From Pseudoflavonifractor sp. Marseille-P3106 (GTDB taxonomy: Bacteria; Bacillota; Clostridia; Oscillospirales; Oscillospiraceae): a stretch of DNA of 64,000 bases. Each line of letters starts with the position of its first letter. The first letter of the stretch is position 1. The DNA is taken from positions 620,001-684,000 of the forward strand of contig LT827126.1 of NCBI GenBank assembly GCA_900169975.1. The letters run 5' to 3'. The position numbers and the translations under genes are program-made. Positions 31,425-39,860 of this stretch are shown here, piece after piece. Under the pieces are notes generated by a model. That model was given only the letters and a program-made list of their open reading frames with translations. It searched no databases and had not been told where the DNA came from.

Positions 31425-31790
31425 ATGCAGATCACAGCCGCTCTTCTGATCCCCGCGCTTTTGATTTACCTGGGGATTCCCACCGCCCTGTTTGGCATCC
31501 TGGAATACTTCCTGTCCAGGACCGAAAGCCCCTGGCCAGGGCGGGTGCTTCCGATCTTGTCCGCTCTGTGCTCCGTGGGCGGCGGTCTCCTTCTGCTGTT
31601 CAATCTTGCCTCCCAAAATCTGCCGGCCGCCTTCCTGAGCCTGGCCGGGAGTCTCCTCATTTTGAACATCCCAACCCTGGTCTTTCTTTTGAACATCCCA
31701 ACCCTGGTCTTTCTGCTGATCTACCGCACCACCCGGAAACGGTTTATTGAAAAAAAGGACCTGGACAAGATGAATATCCAGGACCTGTGA
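31425..31790 (+). CDS. Small membrane protein with an internal tandem duplication
   Basis: A 121-residue protein with about three hydrophobic segments: ITAALLIPALLIYLGIP, then VLPILSALCSVGGGLLLLFNL, then a long one containing LNIPTLVFL twice in a row. The duplication is a 27-bp direct repeat at 31662-31715 and lengthens the last helix by nine residues. It is coupled to the DUF2089 gene, the common layout of a regulator with a small membrane partner. No function is known. Confidence 0.6.
   Translation: MQITAALLIPALLIYLGIPTALFGILEYFLSRTESPWPGRVLPILSALCSVGGGLLLLFNLASQNLPAAFLSLAGSLLILNIPTLVFLLNIPTLVFLLIYRTTRKRFIEKKDLDKMNIQDL
31662..31715 (+). repeat. 27-bp tandem duplication within the membrane gene
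   Basis: Two adjacent 27-bp copies (31662-31688, 31689-31715), identical except for the last base, keep the frame and repeat LNIPTLVFL. Confidence 0.9.
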
Positions 31791-31796
31791 CACGCC

Positions 31797-32366
31797 TCAG
31801 TAGGTGTGGTCACAGATCTCCCGAATCTTGGCCTGGATGGCTTTGAGATCCTCAAAGGTCTCGGGGCGGCGGCGGGGGTCCCGCAGAATGGCCGCCGGAT
31901 GATAGAGGGCCGTGCGCAAAATGCCGTCCCTCTCAAACCACTGGCCGTGCTCCCGGGTGATCTTGAAGTCGTCCCGAATGTATTTCATCGCCGCAATCCG
32001 GCCCAGGCAGATGATGATCTTGGGCTGGATCAATCTGATCTGCGTCTCCAGCCACTGAGAACACGCCTCCTGCTCAATGTTCAGCGGGTCCCGGTTCTGG
32101 GGCGGGCGGCACTTGACCATGTTGGCGATATAAATGTTTTTCTCCCGGCTCAGATCGATGATCTCCAGCATGTCGTCCAGCAGCTTGCCCCCCCGGCCCA
32201 CGAAGGGACGGCCGGTCAGATCCTCCTGCTCGCCGGGGCCCTCTCCGATACACAGGACCTCCGCCTGGGGATTTCCCTCCCCAAAGACCACGTTGGTGCG
32301 GGTTTCCGCCAGAGCGCAGCGGCGGCAGTTCAGGCACTCGCCGCGCAGAGACTCCCACTCGTTCAT
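31797..32366 (-). CDS. Family 4/5-type uracil-DNA glycosylase
   Basis: A 189-residue Fe-S uracil-DNA glycosylase that removes uracil arising from cytosine deamination. Cluster cysteines are in CLNCRRC near residue 11-17, then MVKCRPPQNRDP and EACSQWL. The active-site motif is GEGPGEQEDLTGRPFVGRGG, and the C-terminal motif is ALYHPAAILRDP. The length fits family 4 (UDGa). The ATG at 32366 follows GGGGGAGAGG. It converges with the small membrane gene to the left with only six bases between. Confidence 0.92.
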   Translation of the reverse strand: MNEWESLRGECLNCRRCALAETRTNVVFGEGNPQAEVLCIGEGPGEQEDLTGRPFVGRGGKLLDDMLEIIDLSREKNIYIANMVKCRPPQNRDPLNIEQEACSQWLETQIRLIQPKIIICLGRIAAMKYIRDDFKITREHGQWFERDGILRTALYHPAAILRDPRRRPETFEDLKAIQAKIREICDHTY

Positions 32367-32447
32367 ATCCTCTCCCCCTTTGTGTTTATGAACATTGTAC
32401 CACACACAAAGGCCGTTGGAAAGTTGGGATTCTGTGTAAATTCACCA

Positions 32448-32476
32448 TTGTAATTTGATAAAGTTCTGCGTATAAT
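32448..32476 (+). promoter_or_regulatory. Promoter of the aspS-gatCAB operon
   Basis: TTGTAA (32448-32453), 17-base spacer, TATAAT (32471-32476), followed by the T-box leader. Confidence 0.7.
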
Positions 32477-32484
32477 AACACCAA

Positions 32485-32740
32485 ATAAAAGCGATGAAGG
32501 AGACCGTTCCTCGGGCGTGCCGACAGGAAATACGGGTCACCGACTGAGAGCCCGTTCCGGCAAAGAGAGGCAGCGCAACACTCCGGAGCCCGCGGTTCGA
32601 GGCCGAGAGGCGTCAGGGCCGTGCGTCCTCCCACGTTACGGGAAAAGAGTGGCCGCTTCAATGGTGAGGCGGCAAGCCTGGGTGGTACCGCGGAATATTT
32701 CCGTCCCGAAGCTGTGTAGCAACAGCTTCGGGACTTTTTC
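32485..32740 (+). ncRNA. T-box leader of aspS-gatCAB
   Basis: A structured leader ending in the invariant T-box core GGGTGGTACCGCGG (32680-32693), which pairs with the uncharged tRNA acceptor. It is followed by a terminator: GTCCCGAAGCTGT (32703-32715) with ACAGCTTCGGGAC (32722-32734) and TTTTT. A stem I region with GATGAAGGAGA opens the leader. The specifier is not assigned with confidence; the gene context predicts Asp or Asn. Confidence 0.9.
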
Positions 32741-32806
32741 GTCTCAGGCTCCATTCTTTTCGGTTCCCGGCGAAGGGGCCGGGCCGAGTCATAAGGTGTG
32801 ATCCCC

Positions 32807-34129
32807 ATGAAAAAAATGAGCGGAATCCCGACCGAGACCTTCACCCCCCTGAAAACCCTTTGCCCTGCGGCCCTGCCGGACCGCCCCGTCACCGTGCGGG
32901 GCATGGTCCACGCCCTCAGAAAGCTGGGCGGCATCACCTTCCTCACCCTCCGGGGCCCCGAGCGGGTGCTCCAGTGCGTCTTTGCCCAGGACGCCGCGCT
33001 CCGGGACGTCACCGAGGAGTGCGCCGTGGCGTTGACCGGCGTTCTCCGGGCCGAGGAGCGCGCCCCCGGCGGCATGGAACTGGCAGCGGAGACGCTGACC
33101 GTTCTCTCCCGGCCTGCCGCCCCTCTCCCCGTCCCCGTGTCCAAATGGAAGCTGGATCTGAACCTGGACACCGAGCTGGCCCTGCGGCCGGTGGTGCTCC
33201 GCAACCTGCGGCAGCGCTCTGTGTTCCGGGTGCAGGAGGCCCTGGCCAGGGCCTTCCGGGACACCCTCCACGCAGACGGCTTCACCGAGATCCGCACACC
33301 CAAGATCGTCCACGCCGGGGCGGAGGGCGGCTCCAACATCTTTCGGCTGGACTATTTCGGCCGCAAGGCGTTTCTGGCCCAGTCCCCCCAGTTTTACAAG
33401 CAGATGATGATAGGAGTCTATGAAAAGGTCTTTGAGGTGGCCCCCGTCTTTCGGGCGGAGAAGCACTCCACTCCCCGCCACCTGAACGAATACACCTCCA
33501 TGGACTTTGAGATGGGCTTTCTCGACTCCTTTTACGACATCATGGAGGTGGAGACCCGGTTCCTTCAAAACGCCGTGAAACTGCTCTCGGCGGAGTACGC
33601 CGCCGATCTCGCCCGCCTCGGGGTCGAGCTGCCCGGCGTGTCGGCCATCCCCGTGCTCCGCTTCGACGAGGCCAAACAGCTGGCGGCGGAGGAATACCAC
33701 CGCCCCATCCGGGACCCCTACGACCTGGAGCCGGAGGAGGAGCACAACATTGGCCGCTATGCCAAAGAGAAATTGGGCTCCGACTTTGTATTTGTCACCC
33801 ACTACCCGAGCAAAAAGCGCCCCTTTTACGCCATGGACGACCCGGAAAACCCCAAATACACGCTCTCCTTTGACCTGCTGTTCCGGGGCGTGGAGGTCAC
33901 CACCGGCGGCCAGCGCATCCACGACTATCAGGAGCAGGTGGACAAGATGCTCGCCCGGGGGATGCACCCGGAGGAGTTTGAGAGCTACCTCATGATCCAC
34001 CGGGCGGGCATGCCCCCCCACGGCGGGCTGGGCATCGGGCTGGAACGGCTCACCGCCCGCCTGTGCGGGCTGGACAACGTCCGCCGCGCCTGCCTCTTTC
34101 CCCGGGATCTCAGCCGGCTGGAGCCGTGA
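32807..34129 (+). CDS. aspS: Aspartyl-tRNA synthetase, archaeal-type (probably non-discriminating)
   Basis: A 440-residue class II synthetase. The length and lack of the bacterial GAD insertion (bacterial AspRS is about 590) mark the archaeal/AspRS2 type. An OB-fold anticodon domain (1-115) is followed by motif 1 (ALRPVVLRNLRQRSVFRVQEA), motif 2 (FRAEKHSTPRHLNEYTSMDFEM) and motif 3 (GGLGIGLERLTARL). Adjacent gatC, gatA and gatB strongly suggest it also charges tRNA-Asn with Asp, which GatCAB then amidates. ATG 32807 follows AAGGTG; an upstream GTG adds three residues. Confidence 0.9.
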   Translation: MKKMSGIPTETFTPLKTLCPAALPDRPVTVRGMVHALRKLGGITFLTLRGPERVLQCVFAQDAALRDVTEECAVALTGVLRAEERAPGGMELAAETLTVLSRPAAPLPVPVSKWKLDLNLDTELALRPVVLRNLRQRSVFRVQEALARAFRDTLHADGFTEIRTPKIVHAGAEGGSNIFRLDYFGRKAFLAQSPQFYKQMMIGVYEKVFEVAPVFRAEKHSTPRHLNEYTSMDFEMGFLDSFYDIMEVETRFLQNAVKLLSAEYAADLARLGVELPGVSAIPVLRFDEAKQLAAEEYHRPIRDPYDLEPEEEHNIGRYAKEKLGSDFVFVTHYPSKKRPFYAMDDPENPKYTLSFDLLFRGVEVTTGGQRIHDYQEQVDKMLARGMHPEEFESYLMIHRAGMPPHGGLGIGLERLTARLCGLDNVRRACLFPRDLSRLEP

Positions 34130-34149
34130 GCAAACAAGGAGGTATTTGA

Positions 34150-34437
34150 ATGAAGATCACAGAAGAAATGGTGGACTACATCTCCGTCCTCTCCCGGCTG
34201 AGACTGCCGGAGGAGGAGCGGGGCGCAATGGCCGCAGAGCTGGAGCGGATCGTCTCCTATATGGATGTGCTGGAGTCCTTGGACACCACAGGCGTGGAGC
34301 CGCTGAGCCATGTATTTCCGGTGAAAAACGTCATGCGGCCCGACCGGGTGGTCCCCTCCTGGCCCCGGGCCGACCTGCTCTGGAACGCCCCCGGGCACGA
34401 CGATGAGGCGTTCCTGGTCCCGAAGGCGGTGGAGTGA
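34150..34437 (+). CDS. gatC: Asp/Glu-tRNA amidotransferase subunit C
   Basis: A 95-residue subunit that bridges GatA and GatB. The sequence ITEEMVDYISVLSRLRLPEEE, VSYMDVLESLDTTGVEPLSH and the final DDEAFLVPKAVE tail are standard GatC. A GGAGG site precedes the ATG. It follows aspS by 20 bases and is joined to gatA by one base of spacing. Confidence 0.95.
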   Translation: MKITEEMVDYISVLSRLRLPEEERGAMAAELERIVSYMDVLESLDTTGVEPLSHVFPVKNVMRPDRVVPSWPRADLLWNAPGHDDEAFLVPKAVE

Positions 34438-34438
34438 G

Positions 34439-35896
34439 ATGAAAAACACACCGCTGTGCGCGCTGACCGCGCTGGAGCTGGGCGCGGCCCTGCATGGGGG
34501 CGAGGTCTCCCCCGCCGACGTCCTGGAGGCGGCCCGGGAGCGCATCCGCGCCTGCCAGCCCGAGAACAACGCCTTTATCACCGTCACTGCCAACTCCGTT
34601 CCGGCGGGAGAACCGGCGGACGGCCCGCTGGCCGGGGTTCCCATGGCACTGAAGGACAACATCTGCACCCGGGGAGTGATGACCTCCTGCGCCAGCAAAA
34701 TGCTGGGCGGCTTCCAGCCCCCCTACGACGCCACTGTGGCGGAAAAGCTGACCCGGGCGGGGGCCGTGTGCCTGGGCAAGCTCAACATGGATGAATTCGC
34801 CATGGGCTCCACCTCGGAGACCTCCTTTTACGGGGCCGTCAAAAACCCCTGGGATCTGACCCGGGCCCCCGGCGGCTCTTCGGGCGGCGCGGCGGCCGCC
34901 GTAGCCGCCGGAGAGATCTGGTACGCCATCGGCTCGGACACCGGCGGCTCCATCCGCCAGCCCGCGTCCTACTGCGGCGTCACCGGCATGAAGCCCACCT
35001 ACGGCACTGTCAGCCGCTACGGCCTCATCGCCTACGCCTCTTCCCTGGATCAGATGGGCCCCATCGCCCGCTCCGCCGCCGACTGCGCCGCGGTGCTGGA
35101 CCTCATTCAAGGCAAGGACCCCAGGGACGGCACCAGTCTGGAGGGCAGCTACGGAACGCTGCTGCGCTCCCTCACCGGAGAGGTAGGGGGACTGAAGATC
35201 GGCCTCCCCGCCCAGTGCTTCGGGGACGGGCTGGACCCGGAGGTGCGCAGAGCCGTACTGGCCGCGGCGGATGCGCTCCGCAGCCGGGGGGCCGTGGTGG
35301 AGGAGTTCTCCCTCCCCGTCATGGACTATGTGGTGCCCACCTACTATATCATCGCCTGCGCCGAGGCCAGCAGCAACCTCTCCCGGTTTGACGGCGTGAA
35401 GTACGGCTGGAGAGCCGAGGGATATGAGGATCTCACCGACCTCTACCACAGGACCCGGACCGAGGGCTTCGGCGAGGAGGTCAAGCGGCGCATCCTGCTG
35501 GGCACCTTCGTCCTCTCCACCGGCTACTACGACGCCTACTACAAAAAGGCGCTCCAGGCCAAGGCCGTCATCCGGAAAGCCTACGACGAGGCGTTTCAAA
35601 AGTATGACGTTTTGCTCACTCCCGTGGCCCCCTCCACCGCGCCCAAGCTGGGGGAGAGCCTGTCCGACCCGCTGAAGATGTACCTCTCCGACATCTACAC
35701 GGTCCCCCTCAACCTGGCGGGGCTGCCCGGGATCTCAGTCCCCTGCGGATTTGACAGTCAGGGCCTGCCCATCGGGGCCCAGCTCATCGGCCCCGCCCTC
35801 GGCGACGGCGTCATTCTGAATGCCGCCCACGCCTTCCAGCTGGAGACCGACTTCCACAGACAAACCCCTGCCCGGAAAGGAGGCGCCGCGGTATGA
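34439..35896 (+). CDS. gatA: Asp/Glu-tRNA amidotransferase subunit A
   Basis: Amidase subunit that frees ammonia from glutamine for transamidation. The 485-residue protein has the Ser-cisSer-Lys set: PMALKDNICTRG holds the Lys, GSSGGAAAAVAAG the cis-Ser, and GSDTGGSIRQPASYCG the nucleophilic Ser. MGSTSETSFYGAVKNPWD is also diagnostic. I chose the ATG at 34439, one base past the gatC stop; the longer frame from 34403 lies inside gatC. Its end overlaps the gatB start. Confidence 0.97.
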   Translation: MKNTPLCALTALELGAALHGGEVSPADVLEAARERIRACQPENNAFITVTANSVPAGEPADGPLAGVPMALKDNICTRGVMTSCASKMLGGFQPPYDATVAEKLTRAGAVCLGKLNMDEFAMGSTSETSFYGAVKNPWDLTRAPGGSSGGAAAAVAAGEIWYAIGSDTGGSIRQPASYCGVTGMKPTYGTVSRYGLIAYASSLDQMGPIARSAADCAAVLDLIQGKDPRDGTSLEGSYGTLLRSLTGEVGGLKIGLPAQCFGDGLDPEVRRAVLAAADALRSRGAVVEEFSLPVMDYVVPTYYIIACAEASSNLSRFDGVKYGWRAEGYEDLTDLYHRTRTEGFGEEVKRRILLGTFVLSTGYYDAYYKKALQAKAVIRKAYDEAFQKYDVLLTPVAPSTAPKLGESLSDPLKMYLSDIYTVPLNLAGLPGISVPCGFDSQGLPIGAQLIGPALGDGVILNAAHAFQLETDFHRQTPARKGGAAV

Positions 35897-37347
35897 CCTG
35901 GGAAACTGTCATCGGCCTGGAGACCCACGTGGAGCTGGCCACCAAAACCAAGATCTTCTGCTCCTGCACCACCGCCTTCGGCGGCGAGGCCAACACCCAC
36001 TGCTGCCCGGTGTGCACCGGAATGCCCGGCACCCTCCCCGTCCTCAACGAATCCGTGCTGGAGTTTGCGGTCAAGGCCGGGCTGGCCCTCAACGGCGACA
36101 TCACCCGCTTCTGCCGGTTCGACCGGAAGAACTACTTCTACCCAGACCTGCCCAAGGCCTATCAGATCAGTCAGCTCTACCTCCCCATTGTCCGGGACGG
36201 CAGGGTGCCCATCCGCACCCCCTCCGGGCTGGAGAAGGTCATCCGCATCCACGAGCTTCACATGGAGGAGGACGCGGGCAAGCTGGTCCACGACCCCTGG
36301 CTGGACCAGACCAAATGCGACTACAACCGCTGCGGCGTCCCCCTCATCGAGATCGTCACCGAGCCCGACTTCCGCTCCGCCGAGGAGGTGGTGGCCTATC
36401 TGGAGAAGCTGCGCTCCACGCTGCAGTACCTGGGCGTCTCCGACTGCAAGATGCAGGAGGGCTCCCTGCGGTGCGACGTGAACCTGTCGGTACGCCCCGC
36501 CGGCTCGGAGGAACTGGGCACCCGCACAGAGATGAAGAACCTCAACTCCTTTAAAGCCATTTCCCGCTCCATCGCCTATGAGACCCGTCGGCAGATCGAG
36601 CTCATCGAGGAGGGCAAACGGGTCATCCAGGAGACCCGGCGCTGGGACGACAACAAGGACGCCACTTTCGCCATGCGCTCCAAGGAGAACGCCCAGGACT
36701 ACCGCTACTTCCCCGAGCCGGACATCCCGCCTCTGGAGCTGTCCGAGGAATATCTGGACCACCTCCGGGCCGGGCTGCCCGAGATGGCGGAGGAGAAAAT
36801 GACCCGCTACCAGGCGGACTACGGCCTGCCGGAGTACGACACCCAGATGCTCACCGGCCAGAAGGCCCTGGCCGACTTTTTCGAATCCACGGTGGCTCTG
36901 GGTGCCGACCCCAAGCAGGCCGCCAACTGGATCATGGGGCAGGTGCTGGGACAGCTTTCCGCCCGGGGCCTGGAGGCAAAGGACATGAAGCTCTCCCCCA
37001 GGACCCTGGTTCACCTCATCGAGCTGGTGCGGACGGGCAAGCTCAACCGCAACACCGCCGTCAAAGTCTTTGAGGCCGTCTTCGCCGACGACGGCGATGT
37101 GGACGGCTACGTCAAGGCACACGGCCTGGAGCAGGTCAGTGACCCCGGTGCGGTGGCCGGCGCGGTGGAGGCCGCCTTCGCGGCCAACCCCCAGTCGGTG
37201 GCAGACTTTCACTCCGGCAAGGAGAAAGCCTTCGGCTTCCTGGTGGGCCAGGTCATGCGCCAGCTCAAGGGCAGGGCCGACCCCAAGGCAGTCAACGAGG
37301 CGGTGCGAAAGAAACTGGATGAGGCAAAATGCGGGCTTGACAAATAA
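35893..37347 (+). CDS. gatB: Asp/Glu-tRNA amidotransferase subunit B
   Basis: Subunit that binds mischarged tRNA and performs phosphorylation and amidation. The 484-residue protein starts WETVIGLETHVELATKTKIFCSC and includes the zinc site CCPVCTGMPG, then RKNYFYPDLPKAYQISQ and GSLRCDVNLSVR, with a C-terminal YqeY-like tail domain. It overlaps gatA by four bases (ATGA). The gene's last codons contain the -35 box of the leuA promoter. Confidence 0.97.
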   Translation: MTWETVIGLETHVELATKTKIFCSCTTAFGGEANTHCCPVCTGMPGTLPVLNESVLEFAVKAGLALNGDITRFCRFDRKNYFYPDLPKAYQISQLYLPIVRDGRVPIRTPSGLEKVIRIHELHMEEDAGKLVHDPWLDQTKCDYNRCGVPLIEIVTEPDFRSAEEVVAYLEKLRSTLQYLGVSDCKMQEGSLRCDVNLSVRPAGSEELGTRTEMKNLNSFKAISRSIAYETRRQIELIEEGKRVIQETRRWDDNKDATFAMRSKENAQDYRYFPEPDIPPLELSEEYLDHLRAGLPEMAEEKMTRYQADYGLPEYDTQMLTGQKALADFFESTVALGADPKQAANWIMGQVLGQLSARGLEAKDMKLSPRTLVHLIELVRTGKLNRNTAVKVFEAVFADDGDVDGYVKAHGLEQVSDPGAVAGAVEAAFAANPQSVADFHSGKEKAFGFLVGQVMRQLKGRADPKAVNEAVRKKLDEAKCGLDK

Positions 37348-37365
37348 CGGAAAAGGTTTTAAAAT
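37337..37365 (+). promoter_or_regulatory. Promoter of leuA, overlapping the end of gatB
   Basis: Consensus TTGACA (37337-37342), 17-base spacer, TAAAAT (37360-37365). The -35 element overlaps the final gatB codons. Confidence 0.8.
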
Positions 37366-37369
37366 GACT

Positions 37370-37632
37370 TTAATGTGATGAAGGGAAGAAGGCATTTCCA
37401 GCGTCCTCAGAGAATTGGCGGTCGGTGCGAGCCAACGGGTGAGCAGAAATGCGGATACTGGTCCCTGAGCTGTTCGGCTGAACCCGCTGGGAAGTAGGCC
37501 GGATCGTCTGACCCCGTTACCGGTCATGGCCTTGTTGGAGGCCACAAGGGCCGACTGGGCAACCGGCGGCTGAAGCAGGGTGGTACCGCGTCTTACACGC
37601 CCCTGACCAGATTTGGTCAGGGGCGTTTTTTT
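37370..37632 (+). ncRNA. T-box leader of leuA
   Basis: Contains AGAGAATTGGCGGTCGGTG, typical of stem I distal loops, and the T-box core AGGGTGGTACCGCG (37577-37590). A terminator follows: ACGCCCCTGACCA (37597-37609) with TGGTCAGGGGCGT (37614-37626), then TTTTTT. The downstream gene predicts tRNA-Leu as ligand; I could not fix the specifier triplet. Confidence 0.9.
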
Positions 37633-37662
37633 GTCCCCTGACACGCAAGGAGGAAATCGATC

Positions 37663-39357
37663 ATGAAGCAAGGTTTTGAGAAGTACATCCCCTTCGTCCC
37701 CCTCAAGCGCCCCCGCCGCTCCTGGCCCGACAAGGAGCTCAAGCAGGCCCCCGTCTGGTGCTCGGTGGATCTGCGGGACGGCAACCAGGCACTGGTGGAC
37801 CCCATGAACGTGGAGGAAAAGCTGGAGTTCTTTCATACGCTGGTGGATATCGGCGTCAAGGAGATCGAGGTGGGCTTCCCCTCCGCCTCCGAGGTGGAGT
37901 ACGACTTCTGCCGCACTCTCATCGAGGGCGGCCATATTCCGGACGACGTGACCATTCAGGTCCTGGTCCAGGCCCGGCCCCACCTCATCACCAGGACCTT
38001 TGAGGCCATTGAGGGGGCCAAACACGTCATTTTCCACTTCTACAACTCCACCTCCACCCTCCAGCGGAAAGTGGTCTTTCACACCGACGTCCAGGGCGTA
38101 AAGCAGATCGCCGTGGACGCCGCCGAGCTGATTTACGACATGGCCCAGCCGGTGATCGCCTCGGGCATGGACCTCCGGTACGAGTACTCCCCCGAGTCCT
38201 TCATGGGCACCGAGATGGACGCCGCCGCCGAGATCTGCGCCGCCGTGCTGGACGCTCTCCACGCCGACGCCGCCAAGCCCGTCATCCTCAACCTGCCCAC
38301 CACCGTGGAGAACTGCATGCCCAACTACTTTGCCGACGAGATCGAGTACTTCATTGAGAAGCTCCCCGGCCGGGAGCGGGCCATCCTCTCTCTCCACCCC
38401 CACAACGACCGGGGCGAGGGCGTGGCCACCGCCGAGATGGGCCTGCTGGCCGGAGCCGACCGGGTGGAGGCCACCCTCTTTGGAAACGGCGAGCGCACCG
38501 GCAACGTGGACATGGTGACCCTGGCCCTCAACCTCTACACCCAGGGCGTGGACCCCCGGCTGGACTTCTCCCAGATCAACCGCATCCGGGACGTGTACGA
38601 GCGCTGCACCAAGATGAAGATCGGCCCCCGCCAGCCCTATGTGGGCGAGCTGGTGTTCACCGCCTTCTCCGGCTCCCATCAGGACGCCATCAACAAGGGC
38701 ACCCAGTACATGCGCCAGAGCGGCAGCCCATTCTGGGAGATCCCCTACCTCCCCATCGACCCCGCCGACGTGGGACGGGAATATGAGCCCATCGTCCGCA
38801 TCAACAGCCAGTCGGGCAAGGGCGGTGCCGCCTTCGTCATGCAGCAGAACTTCGGCTACGACCTGCCCAAGTCCATGCAGCCGGAATTCGGCCGCATCGT
38901 CCAGGCCGAGACCGAACGGGCGGGCACCGAGCTCCCCCCCCAGCGCATTTTCGAGCTCTTCCGGGAAAACTACATCGCCGCCACCGCCCCCTATCAGCTC
39001 CTCCGTCACTCCTTTGCGGAGACAGTGGAGGAAAATGGCGCCTCCCACGTCCGGTTCACCGGCACCCTTCGCCACACCGACACCGTCTTTGATGTCACCG
39101 GCGAGGGCAACGGCCCCATCGACGCCTTCTTCAACGCCATCCACGGCCAGAAGATGGACCGCTTCACCTTTGTGGACTACAAGGAGCACGCCGTGCAGAG
39201 CGGCTCCGACTCCATGGCTGTGGCCTACATCCAGCTCCGGGACGAGACCGGGCGGGACATTTTTGGCGTCGGCATGGATCACAACATCAATTTGGCCCCC
39301 CTGCGCGGCATCCTCTCCGCCATCAACCGGGCCTGGCAGACCCGCCACCGGGGCTGA
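37663..39357 (+). CDS. leuA: 2-isopropylmalate synthase (long form)
   Basis: First committed enzyme of leucine synthesis, condensing acetyl-CoA with 2-ketoisovalerate. The 564-residue type resembles the actinobacterial/yeast class. Blocks: WCSVDLRDGNQALVDPM, IEVGFPSASEVEYDF, SLHPHNDRGEGVATAEMG (zinc His pair) and NGERTGNVDMVTLALNL. The C-terminal regulatory domain (from about 430) ends DETGRDIFGVGMDHN. AAGGAGG precedes the ATG. Charging of tRNA-Leu via the T-box and probably leucine feedback control it. leuC, leuD and leuB face it from the right. Confidence 0.96.
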   Translation: MKQGFEKYIPFVPLKRPRRSWPDKELKQAPVWCSVDLRDGNQALVDPMNVEEKLEFFHTLVDIGVKEIEVGFPSASEVEYDFCRTLIEGGHIPDDVTIQVLVQARPHLITRTFEAIEGAKHVIFHFYNSTSTLQRKVVFHTDVQGVKQIAVDAAELIYDMAQPVIASGMDLRYEYSPESFMGTEMDAAAEICAAVLDALHADAAKPVILNLPTTVENCMPNYFADEIEYFIEKLPGRERAILSLHPHNDRGEGVATAEMGLLAGADRVEATLFGNGERTGNVDMVTLALNLYTQGVDPRLDFSQINRIRDVYERCTKMKIGPRQPYVGELVFTAFSGSHQDAINKGTQYMRQSGSPFWEIPYLPIDPADVGREYEPIVRINSQSGKGGAAFVMQQNFGYDLPKSMQPEFGRIVQAETERAGTELPPQRIFELFRENYIAATAPYQLLRHSFAETVEENGASHVRFTGTLRHTDTVFDVTGEGNGPIDAFFNAIHGQKMDRFTFVDYKEHAVQSGSDSMAVAYIQLRDETGRDIFGVGMDHNINLAPLRGILSAINRAWQTRHRG

Positions 39358-39411
39358 TTTGACAGCACGCCTGCAAGGCGAAAAAGTTTTCCTTCATTTT
39401 TGCAATATATC

Positions 39412-39440
39412 TTGCATTTTCCTTTTCCCGGGCATATACT
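39412..39440 (+). promoter_or_regulatory. Promoter of the 68-residue small protein
   Basis: TTGCAT (39412-39417), 17-base spacer, TATACT (39435-39440). Confidence 0.7.
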
Positions 39441-39492
39441 ATGGATAAGGATAGGGGCTTGAAACGGCCCTTGGGGAAAGGAGCGTTTCCTG

Positions 39493-39699
39493 ATGTATGC
39501 AATTCGTTTTGGAGGGATCGAACTCCCCGCTTCCACGCAGAGTGAGGTCTTGCAGATGGCCGGCTCGGACAGTGGTTTTCCCACCGCGGAAGAGCGGCGG
39601 GCCCGCCGGGCGGAGCGTCTGGCCGAGCTCCGGTTCCGCAGGATGAAGGGATATCCCGTCTCCCTGGCGGAGCGCTGGATGGCCTTTTGGCGGACATAA
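39493..39699 (+). CDS. Small basic hypothetical protein
   Basis: A 68-residue protein: MYAIRFGGIELPASTQSEV, then an Arg/Glu-rich helix (EERRARRAERLAELRFRRM) and a short tail GYPVSLAERWMAFWRT. It has a clear promoter, an AAAGGAG ribosome site and its own terminator, so it is very likely expressed. No family is recognised. The amphipathic Arg-rich helix could bind nucleic acid or membrane. Confidence 0.65.
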   Translation: MYAIRFGGIELPASTQSEVLQMAGSDSGFPTAEERRARRAERLAELRFRRMKGYPVSLAERWMAFWRT

Positions 39700-39710
39700 A
39701 CGCAAATGAA

Positions 39711-39752
39711 ACACGGTCCTGCTGAGTGAACCTCAGCAGGGCCGTGTTTTGT
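39711..39752. terminator. Bidirectional terminator between the small gene and leuB
   Basis: ACACGGTCCTGCTGAG (39711-39726) pairs, with one G-T pair, with CTCAGCAGGGCCGTGT (39732-39747), followed by TTTG. A-rich bases on the left serve the leuB side. Confidence 0.8.
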
Positions 39753-39860
39753 TCCGCCGAAAAATGTGGCGGACAACCCCGTTCCGCCCCTGCGGGAATA
39801 CCGTGTCTCTCGCAGGGGCGGTCTGAGATCGCCCGCTTTTTCCTTTCTTGTATGAGTTTC

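Noticed and set aside
35758-39348. A 1196-codon open frame on the minus strand
   Set aside because: It lies opposite gatA, gatB and leuA, has repetitive Gly/Val/His-rich antisense composition, and no ribosome site. High GC makes such shadows.
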